A DNA stretch of 64,000 bases, taken from NCBI GenBank assembly GCA_949130485.1, contig OX422189.1:7101620-7165619 (forward strand). The letters run 5' to 3'. Under the pieces are notes generated by a model that was not told where the DNA came from, did not search any database, and saw nothing but the letters and a program-made list of their open reading frames with translations. Each line of letters starts with the position of its first letter. The first letter of the stretch is position 1. This DNA is from Agelas oroides. Its lineage: Eukaryota > Porifera > Demospongiae > Agelasida > Agelasidae. Below, piece by piece: positions 1 to 11,095 of this stretch. The position numbers were made by a program, and so were the translations under genes.

Positions 1-935
1 CTCCTCACAGACTGCCTGAATTGCGGATTTTGCGTTTAACAAATGTGCATGGCCCTAAACGTTTGCTTATATATAAACCTCTACAAATCACCGGGTGATT
101 TGAGATGGAGCTGACAGGTTCCCCAGTTACATCAGTATAGCTGAAGTGCACAAAATTCACTTGATAATGCAGACCCTCATCTACCGCTTTCGTAACGTCC
201 ACCACCGCTGCTGGCCAGGCATTATATTAATTAGCACTGTCGCTCATTGTGCTAGCCTTTCTCGCCATCGTACAGCTGTCTGGAAATGTGGCCTCACAGC
301 CTGAGTATGCATTGCCATGCCTACCATAAGTGTACCGGAAGCCTCCACATTCTGACACACAGAGGAGGTCCCACAAGAGGGTTCCATTGCATTCAAGAAT
401 TTCGCCTTCTCAACGATCTTTGCGCTACCAATGTGCATAGGACATCAGAATCGGTACAACTTAAAGTGGCTTTACCTCTTGGTACAGTAGTACACTTGCA
501 CAAATGGAAAGCGAAACATTTTTTTAAAGGTATGTCCAACAGTTATTGTGAAATATTGGATCTGGGGGAGTGTTTTACCACAGATAGTCTGTCCTCTACT
601 AGCTATGATTTTACGGAGGTCCAATTTTAACATGACAGTAGACAAACAGTTGAGTGTGAGTGCTCTTTATATCTCGAAAAATATTTGATCGTTAGCGAAA
701 TTAACCGAGCAGGATGAGGACTGCGCTTTGCATGCATGCAGGTAGGTTGTCACAAGGAAACAGATCTTGTGGTCACTTAATGTCTTTGAAGCCTATGAAG
801 TCCCAGTGATAATTAACTGACCTGGTAAACCACACGTTTACCTTACTCTTGTAGCTATTGACAACTAGCCTTGTACCCAGGAGGCGGCCTGGTAACCAAC
901 AAAGCGCAGTATAGAATGAGGCCCATGCAACTTAC
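1..935. other. 5' window edge; intron and possible downstream exons of the unknown minus-strand gene
   Basis: Two minus-strand open stretches, about 5-205 and 244-438, could be further exons of the gene that starts at 1175. The first follows an AG at about 215. I could not connect either to the upstream exon in phase, and I recognise neither translation. Positions 736-835 resemble part of the inverted-repeat family seen at 5624-5776 (shared stretch around 'gaagcctatgaagtcccag'), so part of this interval is repeat. No complete gene can be supported here. Confidence 0.3.
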
Positions 936-1175
936 TTTCTCGAACAATGTCTGCGCGTCTATGGGCTTGCTAGGGTCAGAGCCAGAGTTCTGCTGGAGGT
1001 CTATGTTGAATGCAATTGTAGGGTCCTTGAGTGGCAGCTTAGACAGGAGGTTGGCAGCGTGTGGATTGGATGCCGTGACCCTGGCATTGGGCTTTTGGAA
1101 TTGAGGCTCAGCATACTCTTCCACAGGAGTAGGTTCGTCAAACTGTGTGCGATAGCCGTACCTAAACTCAGCCAT
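936..1175 (-). CDS. Unrecognised protein, first coding exon (80 residues), gene continues left
   Basis: The minus-strand ATG at 1175 opens 80 codons beginning MAEFRYGYRTQ and ending at LFEK. A clean donor GTAAGT starts at 935 and gives a phase-0 junction. The translation is polar and proline-containing, with no signal peptide, membrane segment or coiled coil that I can see. Beyond the donor the frame stays open for 26 more codons, but the consensus donor makes reading through unlikely. Later exons should lie at lower coordinates and were not resolved. A tandem array carrying CCAAT boxes in the sense orientation lies 0.4-0.7 kb upstream. I do not recognise the family and assign no function. 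Confidence 0.45.
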
Positions 1176-1569
1176 GGTTCAACCTGCAGAGCATAGAAAT
1201 ATAATGCAACAAGCAATACTGGTGAACACCCATTTACTGACTTCGGCATACGGGAACGGGATTGCCGGAAACGCCGTTCTCGTAACACGGCATGCATGTA
1301 CGCAAGCAGTAGCATCTCGGCATGCATGCAAAAGTTCTCTTACCGGTACCACTGTGGTATGTTTACTGCACGTACAAGTGGCGGCCACACGCAGGAACGT
1401 ATACAAAAAGAACTTCCAGCAGGTACAGCCTACAGGTCAAACTCACTGAATGTGCTGCAATTCTTGTGTAACGATCTATTGTATCTGAAAGTAGCCGGAA
1501 ATGCATGCCAAAACTAACGTTGTTATTCAAGTTCAAAAGAAGCCCACCGAAGGCACGAACCATTTACGG

Positions 1570-1905
1570 CAGCAGCTGCAACATGATTGGTTACCCACTG
1601 ATGTTTCCGCCTATGGCAGTAAGCGGATCTTGACCAGGGCTGCAATGTGATTGGTTACCCAGATGTTTCCTCCTTCATTATGGCAGCTAATGCTGTAAGC
1701 AGACCTTGACCACAGCTGTAATGTGATTGGTTACCCAGATGTTTCCTCCATTATGGGCAGCTAAATGCTGTAAGCAGATCTTGACCACAGCTGTAACGTG
1801 ATTGGTTACCCAGATGTTTCCTCCTTCATTATGGGCAGCTAAATGCTGTAAGCAGATCTTGACCACAGCTGCAACATGATTGGTTACCTAGATGTTTCCT
1901 CTTAC
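1570..1905. repeat. Tandem array of about 75-bp units, each with a CCAAT box
   Basis: Five copies of a unit containing 'gcagctgyaayrtgattggttaccc', then 'agatgtttcctcc' and 'gctgtaagcagatcttgacc'. The core 'gattgg' falls at 1585, 1649, 1725, 1800 and 1878, so spacing is 64-78 bp. On the minus strand each unit presents CCAATC, upstream of the minus-strand gene starting at 1175. It may be a promoter or enhancer array; that role is inference. Confidence 0.8.
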
Positions 1906-2496
1906 ACTGAGGTAGATGATCTACAATATCCGGATATATATCTCTGTGGTCCCTGCACCTCACCACCTTAACAAATGTTCCTTTAATGCACACATTGCTC
2001 ATACAAGACAGTGTGCAACCTGACACGATGGTGGGCACAGTTAAATTTTTCTGAATAATTTCTATTGTTCTTGGACCGCTGGCCTAACGACTGCTATTAT
2101 GGGGTGGTTTTACGCGAGTTCAAAGGTCACGGTTTGCTACGGTTGTCTGGCACGTTCTGAGATTTCAAATTAATTGTTGATTGGTACATGCACACTGGAT
2201 TCCTTCCTGAATGCTGTTGCATGGCCTACCTTAATTGTCCTGGCTAGTGATATCCTGTGGAAGCAGTGTGTTCAGTTCTGGCATGGCTCTATCAGCTATA
2301 GCAGTACATTAAAAACGAAATAGTCTAGTGCACATATATAATACCTTTGTGCAAGGAAATTAATCATGCTCAACTACACTTCATGATTAAATAGTAGTCG
2401 TCAAGGATGCATTTACAATACAGTGACCTTTCATGTGCAACTATTTAAAGAGAATGCATACACATATAATGATGAAAAACAAGTGTCCATGTTTAC

Positions 2497-3437
2497 TTAA
2501 GCACGAGTGTTTTTTGAGGAAATAACATACTCCTCGACTGTGTACTGACACAGTGTTTGTAACATTGGGTAGGAGGATCTCACCACAGTGGAAGAAGAGG
2601 CAACAGTTGCAATACCTCCAATAGCATACACAACTTTCCCAACGGCAGCAGCAGACAGTGAAAAGCGTGCAGCATTGAGTGAATCCTCAGGTTCTATGTC
2701 ATTGTTCTTCACATCATAGACTTCAACGTCATTAAGGGGAGTAAGATGAAAGTCAGCAGTTCCTCCGACAATGAATATCTTAGCATCTGCAAATGCAATG
2801 CCAAAGTTGTATCGTGGTGTGCTCAAAGATGTAAGGAGACTCCACTCATCTTTAGCAGGATCATACATTTCTATTTGGTTGACTAGAGTTTCACCATCAC
2901 AACCACCAGCAACGTATATATGTCCATTGTAGGCAACTGCTCCGTGTCCCCAACGTGCCTTAACCATGGGTGCAGCTGAACGCCATTTCTGAGTTGTGAA
3001 TGAGTACACATCTACTGAATTCAGAGTGCTACTGACGAAATCTGTGCGGAAACCACCGATGGTGTAGAGGTCATCACCCACAACCACCGCAGAAAGTGCA
3101 CATCGTTGAGTAGGCATGTTAGTTCCATTTTTCCAGCCATTGGTGTCAGGGTAGAAAATTTCAGTGGTGTTCACTGGACTATTCCCACTATCACAACCAC
3201 CTACGATGACTATCTCATTTTTGTAAGTAGCTGCTGCGAGATTGTAGCGAGCATAAGACATCTGACCCACTTGTGACCACTTCTCAGTGGAAGTGTCAAG
3301 GCTGAGCACTGAGTCAAGAGTTTGATCACAAGTGGTGTCTCCTGCACCTCCAAACAGGTAGACCAAGTTATCCATTGTAGCTGTAGCAAAGTTACTTCTC
3401 ACTTTTTGCTCAAGTATGTCAGGCCCCCATTTCCATT
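2497..3437 (-). CDS. Kelch-repeat (beta-propeller) protein, 3' terminal exon
   Basis: This exon encodes about 312 residues with six kelch blades. Each has a hydrophobic strand ending in a double glycine (FGGAG, VGGCD, IGGFR, AGGCD, VGGTA, IGGIA) and most have the spaced Y/W pair typical of the motif. Kelch propellers usually bind protein partners, for example as substrate receptors or actin-binding modules. No BTB or BACK domain is visible, but the exon begins in mid-protein at an acceptor 'ttctacag' (phase 1), so N-terminal exons may be missing. The open frame extends further upstream, but there it runs into a miniature inverted-repeat element at 3507-3735, so I place the exon start at the acceptor. 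The upstream exons were not found. A stop codon ends the protein at 2497, about 60 residues after the last blade begins. Confidence 0.75.
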
Positions 3438-3506
3438 CTGTAGAACACCAGTAATAACAGACAGTGAATGACTGACTATGCTGGAAGTAATACAAGCAGA
3501 TAGATA

Positions 3507-3735
3507 TAGAAATGTAAAAAGATGTAGGAATGGTATGCAAACGAGGTAGGGATGATATAAAAGTGAAGGTAAGTGACACTAAGCCACATCCCTGCATCTT
3601 TTCCACACTAGAGTGCAACTGTAGTGTAAAAAGATGTAGGGATAGGGCTTTGTATATTTACCTTCACTTTTATATCATCCCTACCTTGTTTGCATACTTT
3701 TTGGCATGCCATCCCGACAGCTTTTTACATTTCTA
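3507..3735. mobile_element. Miniature inverted-repeat element, family M1, copy 1
   Basis: Left arm starts 'aaatgtaaaaagatgtagg' and continues through 'gtagggatgatataaaagtgaaggtaa'. The right arm is its reverse complement (3659-3735) and ends 'ctttttacatttcta'. Copies with the same arms lie at 4915-5110 and 9418-9693. It sits about 70 bp upstream of the kelch exon, inside the preceding intron. Confidence 0.8.
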
Positions 3736-4866
3736 ATGTTTTTTTATTTTCTTGACGTAAATCGTTAGACCTAAGCCTAAGAACATTTCTTTCAAGTGTA
3801 ACCACACCCTAGAAATTGAAACAGCATTGCCAAGCATGTAATATGCCCGCTGGAATCTGAGGAAGAGCCAACCACTCTCCATACGAGATTTCAAGCCCTT
3901 GGTGAAGATGATTTCCTGATTTTTGATCTGACCAGCACAGAAGCTGTACCGACAGAGCTTAAAAACTGACCATCCCAGCTTTACTAACGCTGTATTTTTT
4001 AGTGTAGCTATAAGTAAGCAACTGAATGCAGCACCTTACCTATGTGGTGCCCATGAGCCTTTCACACTACCATGGGACGAGATCATGGCAGCCATGCTTA
4101 CTAGTCAATGCACAATTTCCTGTGTGCACTAGTCTCACTCCCAGACCAATGACTCTCATTCCCAGACCAATGACCTTTGGTCTGGGAACAAGACTGCATA
4201 TCGCATGCGTACAAGATTGGAAAATGGCGTCCTACACAATCAACAGGTGCAGTGGACATCTTTATTGACCAGAGTAGTCGTAGAGCTCCGCGCTGTGGTG
4301 AGCATCAGTTTCGTCCTAAAATTATGGTGAGTGCTTGAACCGTTTTCGAGTTATCATTCTTTGAACAAAGGTCAGAATGAAGAAAGAAAGAATAACAAAA
4401 ATGGTACTTCCACTACTGCATGCACACTGCATAAACAAATTGGTTGTTTTAACCACAGAGTGGTTACCCTGGCTGCAGACAAGCCAAAGAGACAGTGGTT
4501 ATGTACTATATATAAGCTGATAACATAAGACAACAGGAGAGGAAGCTTTCCCAGACTATCTTACAACCAGCATCTTGCAGTTAGTAACCACTGAACATCT
4601 GTGGTTACACCTGCTTGTATGCAACAACAACCATGATCTTGCAGATATAGTAACCACTGCATGCATGCACACTTTTGCGTTTAGCTGTCTTCCGCGAGGC
4701 TTTTGAGAGTCTTGCTGATCATAAAAGCGCTCAGTGAGGAAGGCTGGGTACTTAATTAAGCTTTTAGCATATTTGTGGCAAAGATATAAGGCTTTTGCTT
4801 AAGTATTGCATATATTGTGCATCCGCACCATTCCTACATAGAGAGTCTACCGACTCTCTGATATAT
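3736..4866. repeat. Long dispersed repeat, copy 1 (direct repeat of 9694-10603)
   Basis: Shares many blocks in the same order with 9694-10603: 'gttagacctaagcctaag', 'gccaaccactctcc', 'gaatgcagc.ccttatctgtgtggtg', 'gtgagtgcttgaaccgttt', 'cacttttgcgtttagctgtc' and the end 'agagagtctaccgactctctgatat'. Copy 1 carries an extra insert of about 230 bp at roughly 4440-4665 with 'ccacagagtggttaccctgg', a word found in other foldback elements here. It includes an ATG-to-donor stretch (about 4224 to the GTGAGT near 4326) that looks exon-like but is not open in the same frame in both copies. Confidence 0.7.
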
Positions 4867-4914
4867 ATCATATGGTGATAAATTTTTACAGACTATAATT
4901 TTCATGGATCATGA

Positions 4915-5110
4915 AAGGTAGGGATGATATGAAAGTAAAGGTACATTTAAGATACAAAACTCCATCCCTACAACCACTTTTCACACTTCTCTGTTGTGAA
5001 AAGATGTAGGAATGGATGAGGTTTTGCTTTTATATCATCCCTACCTTGTTTGTATATTTGTTGACATGCCAGCCCTACATCTTTATACATTTGTGAATGT
5101 TTTTTATTCT
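4915..5110. mobile_element. Miniature inverted-repeat element, family M1, diverged copy
   Basis: Arms 'aggtagggatgatatgaaagtaaaggta' and 'ttttatatcatccctaccttgtttg', plus the terminal word 'acatctttatacat', match the M1 copies at 3507-3735 and 9418-9693. The left end is eroded compared with those copies. Confidence 0.65.
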
Positions 5111-5623
5111 TGTTTCCATGCTTTTTCATGCATGGAAAGCCTGCAAACAAGCAAGGGACTATAAACTTACATGAGTTCAGTTCGATGTTGTGCAAAACAA
5201 TAATCGAAGAGAAATTTAAAACTGGTCAATAGCAAGAAGCCATCGATAACAAAAATTGATTGACGACAAAAGTTGATCCATAGCATTGATCGCTTAAACT
5301 AGTGGACAACATAAATCGATCGAAAATTTTTATTGGTATTGCTGCAAACGAACGACATATTGATTGAATTGTGAGACCTATTTTTTAAATTGTTTTTTTT
5401 TTTTGGCACCATACCTAAACCCACCTACTTCCCTCTGTTCCACCCAGCCATTCTGCCAGCACAAAACCTGTCTCCAGAGCACAATGCACCAAGTGATATC
5501 ATGATGATAAAATCTGCCCAACTTCAAATAAAGTGATTAATAAATAAGAGGGTTTTTTTTAAAGAGGACACAGCAACAGTAGCTAATTGTCACTAGTGGG
5601 GTATCACATGAGACACCATATAC
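5111..5623. other. AT-rich intergenic DNA, nothing recognised
   Basis: AT-rich sequence with a run of T near 5391-5403 and several 'gatcgat/gatcca' words. No open frame with gene-like features on either strand. Confidence 0.5.
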
Positions 5624-5776
5624 TGTGCTTTGCAGGTACAAGGAAACAGACAGCGTTCATCTTGTGGTTGAATAATGTTATTTGAAGCCTATGAAGTCCC
5701 AGTGATAATTGATTGATCTGGTAAACCTCAAGATGAACACTGTCTGTTTCCTTGTGACAACCTATCCGCAGAGCGC
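5624..5776. mobile_element. Inverted-repeat element, family M2, copy 1
   Basis: The arm 'ggaaacagacagcgttcatcttg' is repeated in inverse as 'caagatgaacactgtctgtttcc', and the ends show 'tttgcaggtac' and 'gtgacaacctatccgcagag'. Related copies are at 6898-7075 and, partly, at 736-835. Confidence 0.7.
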
Positions 5777-6897
5777 AGTAGTGTTGTTGTACACAGAGTC
5801 GTAGTCCATGCATAGTGTGGGCAGATCAAACATAACCATATGGCCCACCAGTGAGGGATATACATTGCCCTGTGGCTTTTTATTCAGTGTAGCTACGCAA
5901 ACACAGCTAGAGACCACGTTCATGGCTGTATGGCATAAATGCACTTGGTCACCCTGTGCTCACACTACAAAAACAAGTGGGTTAGGGTTGTTTAACTATG
6001 GAGTGGTTATCCTGGTTGCAGACAAGCTGGTGGGTATCAGAGACAAAATACACTAGGGAGACACTTGATCATCATGGGGCAAGGTCAAGTGAACAGCACG
6101 CTGCTGGTTTCATATTTGCCCATGCACATAGACAATTTCCACTGTCTGTGACTGAACAACCAGCCTTCATGGGTCTGTCATGGTGTAGTTCAGGCAGCTT
6201 GCAGAAACAAGAAGTTGCCATGTGTGCTTCAATTTGGTCTCTTTCACACCAATGCTACAGTATGGCAGCAGCCCTTCAGCTTCACTCTGCCAGGACATGG
6301 CCATGGATGTTCAACATATTTGAATGCGCTCATTTGAAATTACGGTAAGCAAACAAGCATACACATGCAAATGTGCAATGCATTCCAGCTAGTGTGGGAT
6401 TCGCTCAGGCTCACCCCTATAAGAGGAAGTGGTTATGGTAAAATCCGCTTGAATTCTCCTTACTCATGGCTGGGACATCACAATTCTCATTCCCAAAAGC
6501 ATCAACATCAAAAATCATATAACTGTTGTCTTCACTAGCTAGATTGAAATGTGCTATACTTTGAACTCTGCTTGACGAACAGACAGAAAGTGCATACATC
6601 ATCCCCAAAGAAATTATCTGTAAGCCATGGAAGATAGAGCTCAGGCACACCTACTTCCAACCATAGCACTAGCCTTCTCTCTTGCTCACTCTACTTGCAG
6701 CTCTGCAAACTGTTCACGCTAGCAACCAAATTGTTCATGTTCGTAACCAAATTGTTCGTCAAGAAGAGAATGAAATCACTTAAGTTAGAATCTAAGTGAT
6801 GCCATTTTTTAGTTCCACTGGCCCTGACTCATTGTCAAAGTTGTCATAAAACTGGTAGCACTGATAATTCCAAAATTAACATAGTACCCCAACTCTC
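5777..6897. other. Intergenic DNA with repeat fragments
   Basis: The stretch 5985-6060 ('ttaactatggagtggttatcctggttgcagacaagctgg') is an arm of the foldback family seen at 23954-24333. Parts of 6061-6360 resemble 15660-16090 (shared 'catcatggggc', 'gaatgcgctcatttgaaatt'). Open frames here overlap repeats and none looks like a gene. Confidence 0.5.
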
Positions 6898-7075
6898 CTC
6901 CCACATACTGCACTTTGCAGGTAGGTTGTCAGGAGTTACAAGAGTAAAGTGGTTTACCTGGTCAATCAATGGCTTCATAGGCTACAAAGATTATGGTTTC
7001 TTCAAAAGACAATAATTAACCCCAGATACACACTGTCAGTTTTCTTCTGACAACCTACCTGCAAAGTGAAGTATG
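6898..7075. mobile_element. Inverted-repeat element, family M2, copy 2
   Basis: Ends 'actttgcaggtaggttgtca' and 'tgacaacctacctgcaaagt' are inverted copies. Inner words 'ttacctggtcaatcaatgg' and 'gacaataattaacc' relate it to the copy at 5624-5776. Confidence 0.75.
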
Positions 7076-7779
7076 TCCAGGTTTGCCAACAATGCATTGT
7101 CAGGGGGTGGGATCAGGGTTAGGGTTGGGATTAGAGAACTAAGAAAAATCAAATCAAGATCAAAGACACTACTAAGCCTTTGATGGCAACCCCGGATTTC
7201 ACTCAACCATTACCAAGCATATGTAAAGATTCGCTCTCTTCTTTCACTTACTATACACTACAGCACACCCTATTTTCTTCCTGTAAGCATACAAACAGTT
7301 TGCAACACCTGACTTGCCAGAGAACGAGGCTACACCAGACTTTACTATGGGCTCTTTCTAGCTAGAGAAGAGATTAAGAGAGGCTATGAATTACAATGTA
7401 GCCCCATTCCCAGCCCAGCCCAGCTTTGTCACTTGCCCAGATAATCTATCAAGTGAGTTACTTAGAGGATGTAGAGAGGACTTAATTGAACACAGCCGAT
7501 TTGTTGATTTTGCCCACAAATGCAGTTGTGTACACAGTCAGCAAGAGTCATTCCGTGCCACAACTGCCCTTTTCCAGGATACCCTTGAACCTCCTCTACA
7601 CTCACTGTTGCAAAAACTGCATTGTGGGGAGAGGCATTCTGGTATTGTATGGAGGAAGGGTGCACATGCACCTTTTGTCCAACCTTCCGTGCCCAGTTCT
7701 GCATAATGAATATTACACCCGTCATTCGAATTTCTGACAGGAAGCAACAAAATTCAAATGTGACAGACGCAATTCGCAC
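7076..7779. other. Intergenic DNA, overlapping open frames without recognisable product
   Basis: Between about 7386 and 7780 several frames on both strands stay open together (106, 83 and 154 codons). None has family features, none starts in a convincing context, and the translations are mutually exclusive. I treat them as chance openings next to the inverted-repeat arm at 7780. Confidence 0.4.
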
Positions 7780-8210
7780 ATCAAAACAATTTAATGTTGT
7801 AGCCATCAACCCATTATTTTGTGCAGAAAGCTTGAAAATGTTGTCAATAATTAAATCTTCAATTACGTACAACACATTGAAAACTGAATAATCTATTCTC
7901 CAAGCTGTAAAAATTGAATGCTTCAACTTTCAAACCATCAATAATCAAATCTTCAAAAACCGAATAAACTGAAAATTGAATGTTACATTCAACAATCGAT
8001 TTTTGAACTGCCAAAATTGAATGTTACAGCCTGCAAGCCATTATTTGAGCCAAACAAATTGAAAATTGATCAATAATTCAATCTTTAAAACAAATGAATT
8101 AAATGTTACATTTAATAGTTGATTCTTCAAATCAAAATTAATCCATGCAGGTCAAAGGTCACTGTGAGTAGTGATGACATCATAGTGACATCATGTATAC
8201 TGAGGAGAAG
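7780..8210 (+). repeat. Left arm of a long inverted repeat (partner 10690-11095)
   Basis: 'catcaacccattattttgtgcag', 'aattaaatcttcaatta', repeated 'aaaattgaatgttaca' and the end 'ggtcaaaggtcactgtgagtagtgatgacatcatagtgacatcat' all recur in reverse complement between 10690 and 11095. The arms are diverged and enclose about 2.5 kb. Confidence 0.65.
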
Positions 8211-8683
8211 CATGCAAAGATTCTTATGAAGTATAGCTAGGTTACTAATGAAAGTGCAACAGGATACTCCAAGCAAGTTGCCATCTGCCCCCGCCATCTT
8301 TGCACTGCTGCAAATGTACTATTGGATGTGAAATGTGTGCAGACACATGGTATCGTGGGGAAGATGGCATATCACGAACTGTCCCTGATGCCGCACTGAA
8401 AGGGAATGACTAGCTACCGGAAGACAATGATGCTCCATGGTTTGGATGATTTTCTAAAAGGCAGTCAAGCCTCTCGTTAATGAACTTGAAAGTTCCAACA
8501 TGGATGCGTAAGTGCGTCTTTCATTATCAGCTTCTTGCTTTTAGTATCACATGATCAACTTATCACTCACAATATAGTCACTTTTCCAGTTTCAACCATT
8601 TATCATGCATTTCTAACTACTCTGTATCAGCTTATCACTATTCAGTATCACTTGATCAGCTTGTACCGGTTTGCATAATCTTT

Positions 8684-9180
8684 GAAAATTGAATCGCAAA
8701 CAGCTGAGCGGAAGTGGTTAATTACGTCACGGGCATTGCGCAATGGCAGGACGCATGTGCTTCTGGCAGTACAGTGATGCGTGCCTCTGCAGCCAATCAT
8801 GGGTTCGGAGTCCCGTCTACCTTATTGCGGTACGATTCGGGGTTATGCCTGTGGCACCCTCTTTCTTTGTACCATGCTCCTGTCACACATATTCAGGTTA
8901 GCTGCGTGCCTAGTAGAATCAGAGTCTGATTCAGAGCCTGGTATTTTGCAATGTAAGCTTAAAGTTGCGTATCAGGAAACTCATGCCCTCCGCTACTCGA
9001 AGGTAGAACACCGCAATGGTATCTCGAAAAAAAAAACTCTCCTGGTTGTCGTTGTCCTGACAGTCAGCGCGGGATCAAACAAATTAGCAGACTACGTAGG
9101 GCGGGAAAGCACGGGAAAGCGCGGGAAAGCCTACTGCAAATTAACCACTTCCGCCAAAGTTTGTGAAATCAATTTTTCAA
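8684..9180. mobile_element. Inverted-repeat DNA element with 'gcggaagtggttaatt' ends
   Basis: Left end 'ttgaaaattgaatcgcaaacagctgagcggaagtggttaatt' matches the inverse of the right end 'aattaaccacttccgccaaagtttgtgaaatcaatttttcaa' (about 41 bp, imperfect). The roughly 500-bp interior carries open frames without recognisable domains and a short 'gggaaagc' triplication near 9100-9130. Flanking DNA on both sides shows related 'cagcttatcact..gtatcacttgatcag' words, so the element seems to sit inside an older repeat. Confidence 0.7.
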
Positions 9181-9417
9181 GGACTATGCAAACCGGTGCA
9201 TCACTTCCAGCATCAATTGATTAGCTTATCACTTCCTACATCACTTGATCAGCTTTATCACTTCCAGTATCATTTCAGTCATCATATATTATCCATACCT
9301 AATGACTCTGTATACTCTCTTAGACAAACAGCCTAGTTTTTCCTCGCTTTTATATTTCGCAAGTAAAACTTATCATAAGATACACTCGTGATTACTTCAT
9401 TATTCAATTAATAATAT

Positions 9418-9693
9418 ACAAGACTTAAAAAACATTAAAAATGTAAAAGGATGTAGGGATGGCATGCCAAAAAGCATGCAAACAAGGTAAGGATGATATA
9501 ATAGTGAAGGTAAGTTTACAAAGCCTCATCCCTGCATCGTTTTCAGATTAGTTTGCAACTGTAATGTAAAAAGATGTAGGGATTGGGCTTTGTAAATTTA
9601 CCTTCACTATTATATCATCCTTACCTTGTTTGCATGCTTTTTGGCATGCCATCCCTACATCCTTTTACATTTTTAATGTTTTTTAAGTCTTGT
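9418..9693. mobile_element. Miniature inverted-repeat element, family M1, best-preserved copy
   Basis: 276 bp with near-perfect terminal inverted repeats of about 95 bp, running from 'acaagacttaaaaaacatt' to its reverse complement 'aatgttttttaagtcttgt'. The arms contain 'gatgtagggatggcatgcc' and 'aaggatgatataatagtgaagg'. It has no coding capacity and is the most intact copy of the family in the window. Confidence 0.9.
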
Positions 9694-10603
9694 TTCTGTA
9701 CTTTTTTTGATGTTAATCTCAGTTACAGTTAGACCTAAGCCTAAGAAGAATATTTCTTTCAAAAATTGAAACGGGATTGACAATTTAGTAGTGGTTCCAA
9801 GCATATAGTAACTTTCCCAGCTAGAATCTGATAAAGGCCAACCACTCTCCGGAGTTCCGTACGATAAACCGATCTCCTGAATTTTTTGATCACATGACGA
9901 CTGACCAGCTGCAGCACAGCTTACTAAAGCTGCGAGTAGCTACTTTATTTAGTGTAGCTATAAGTTGGCAGCTGAATGCAGCGCCTTATCTGTGTGGTGT
10001 TCATAAACCTTGCCCACCCACTACTACGGGAAGAGACCGTGCCAGCTGTGCGCGTGGTCAACTCGCGATTTCGCTCGTGCACTAGCCTCGTTTCCAAACA
10101 AATGATCGTGGTATTTGGCCTGGTAACAAAACTACATGTGTGCATGCGTACAACATTAGAAAATGGTGTCCTTCGCAACGGACAGCAGCCACGGAGTGTT
10201 GTGAATGGCTTTTATCGACCAGGGTGAATTTGAGGGTAGGAAGACGCTGAGTGGTTGGGAAGCTGCGCGTTGTGATGAGCATCCGTTTCGTACTAAAATC
10301 AAGGTGAGTGCTTGAACCGTTTTTGAGTTATCGTTGTTTGAAGAAAAGTCGTAACAAGAAAGAAGAATACGAAAAATGGCACTTTTGCTATCGCACACTT
10401 TTGCGTTTAGCTGTCTTCCGCGTGGGTTTTGGCCACTTATATGAGTCTTGCTGATCACAAAGGCACCCAAAGAGGAAGCCTGGATGCTTAAATAAGCTTT
10501 TTGCGTGTTGGTGGTGAAGTTATATGGCTTTCGCTTAAGTATTGCATATATTGCACGTCGGCGCCATCCCTACATAGAGAGTCTACCGACTCTCTGATAT
10601 TGT
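9694..10603. repeat. Long dispersed repeat, copy 2 (direct repeat of 3736-4866)
   Basis: Collinear with 3736-4866 and likewise preceded by an M1 element, so M1 plus this segment was duplicated as a unit. Ends at 'agagagtctaccgactctctgatat', an 8-bp stem with a TACC loop. Similarity between the copies stops just after this hairpin. Confidence 0.7.
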
Positions 10604-10689
10604 GCAGGAGTAAGCATGTCCTGGATGCTGTACTCTTCACGTGAGTTACGAGTTGTGTCTGTAGGTGAAAAAAGTCAAGGAAGAATAAA

Positions 10690-11095
10690 AATCAATATCA
10701 CCATGATGTCATCACTATGATGTCATCACTAGTTATGGTGACCTTTGACCTATGTTGGAGAGGAATGACTGAGGATGCTATATAGGTTTGGGATTATTGG
10801 TTGTAACATTCAACACTTTGGAAATCTACTAAATTTTCAAACTCTTTATACTTCAAGGGAAAAAGATATTGAATCAATTTTTGATTTGTTAGTTCCAAAG
10901 AACTGATTATTAAATGTACCATTCCACTTTCAATTCCTTTCTGTAAAAGATTTGATTATTGATTGCAATGTTCATAATTGTTGAATGCGAATTTTCAATT
11001 TGTTGTACTTCAAGATTTGATTATCAACAACAACATTCAATTTTCAATTTGCTTGTGTAAAATAATGGGTTGACAGCTGCAACAGTCAATTCTTT
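10690..11095 (-). repeat. Right arm of a long inverted repeat (partner 7780-8210)
   Basis: Read on the minus strand it gives 'gtcaacccattattttacacaag', then 'aatcaaatcttgaagtac', ending 'ataggtcaaaggtcaccat..gatgacatcatagtgatgacatcatgg'. The order matches the left arm. Confidence 0.65.

Noticed and set aside
3438-3618. N-terminal extension of the kelch frame to an upstream ATG
   Set aside because: The extension runs into the M1 inverted-repeat element, and a good acceptor lies at 3438; it is intron.
7462-7926. 154-codon minus-strand frame
   Set aside because: No domain, no splice-compatible neighbours, and other frames in the same place are equally open.
8781-9224. 147-codon plus-strand frame
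   Set aside because: It lies almost wholly inside the inverted-repeat element and crosses its right end; no transposase motif is visible.
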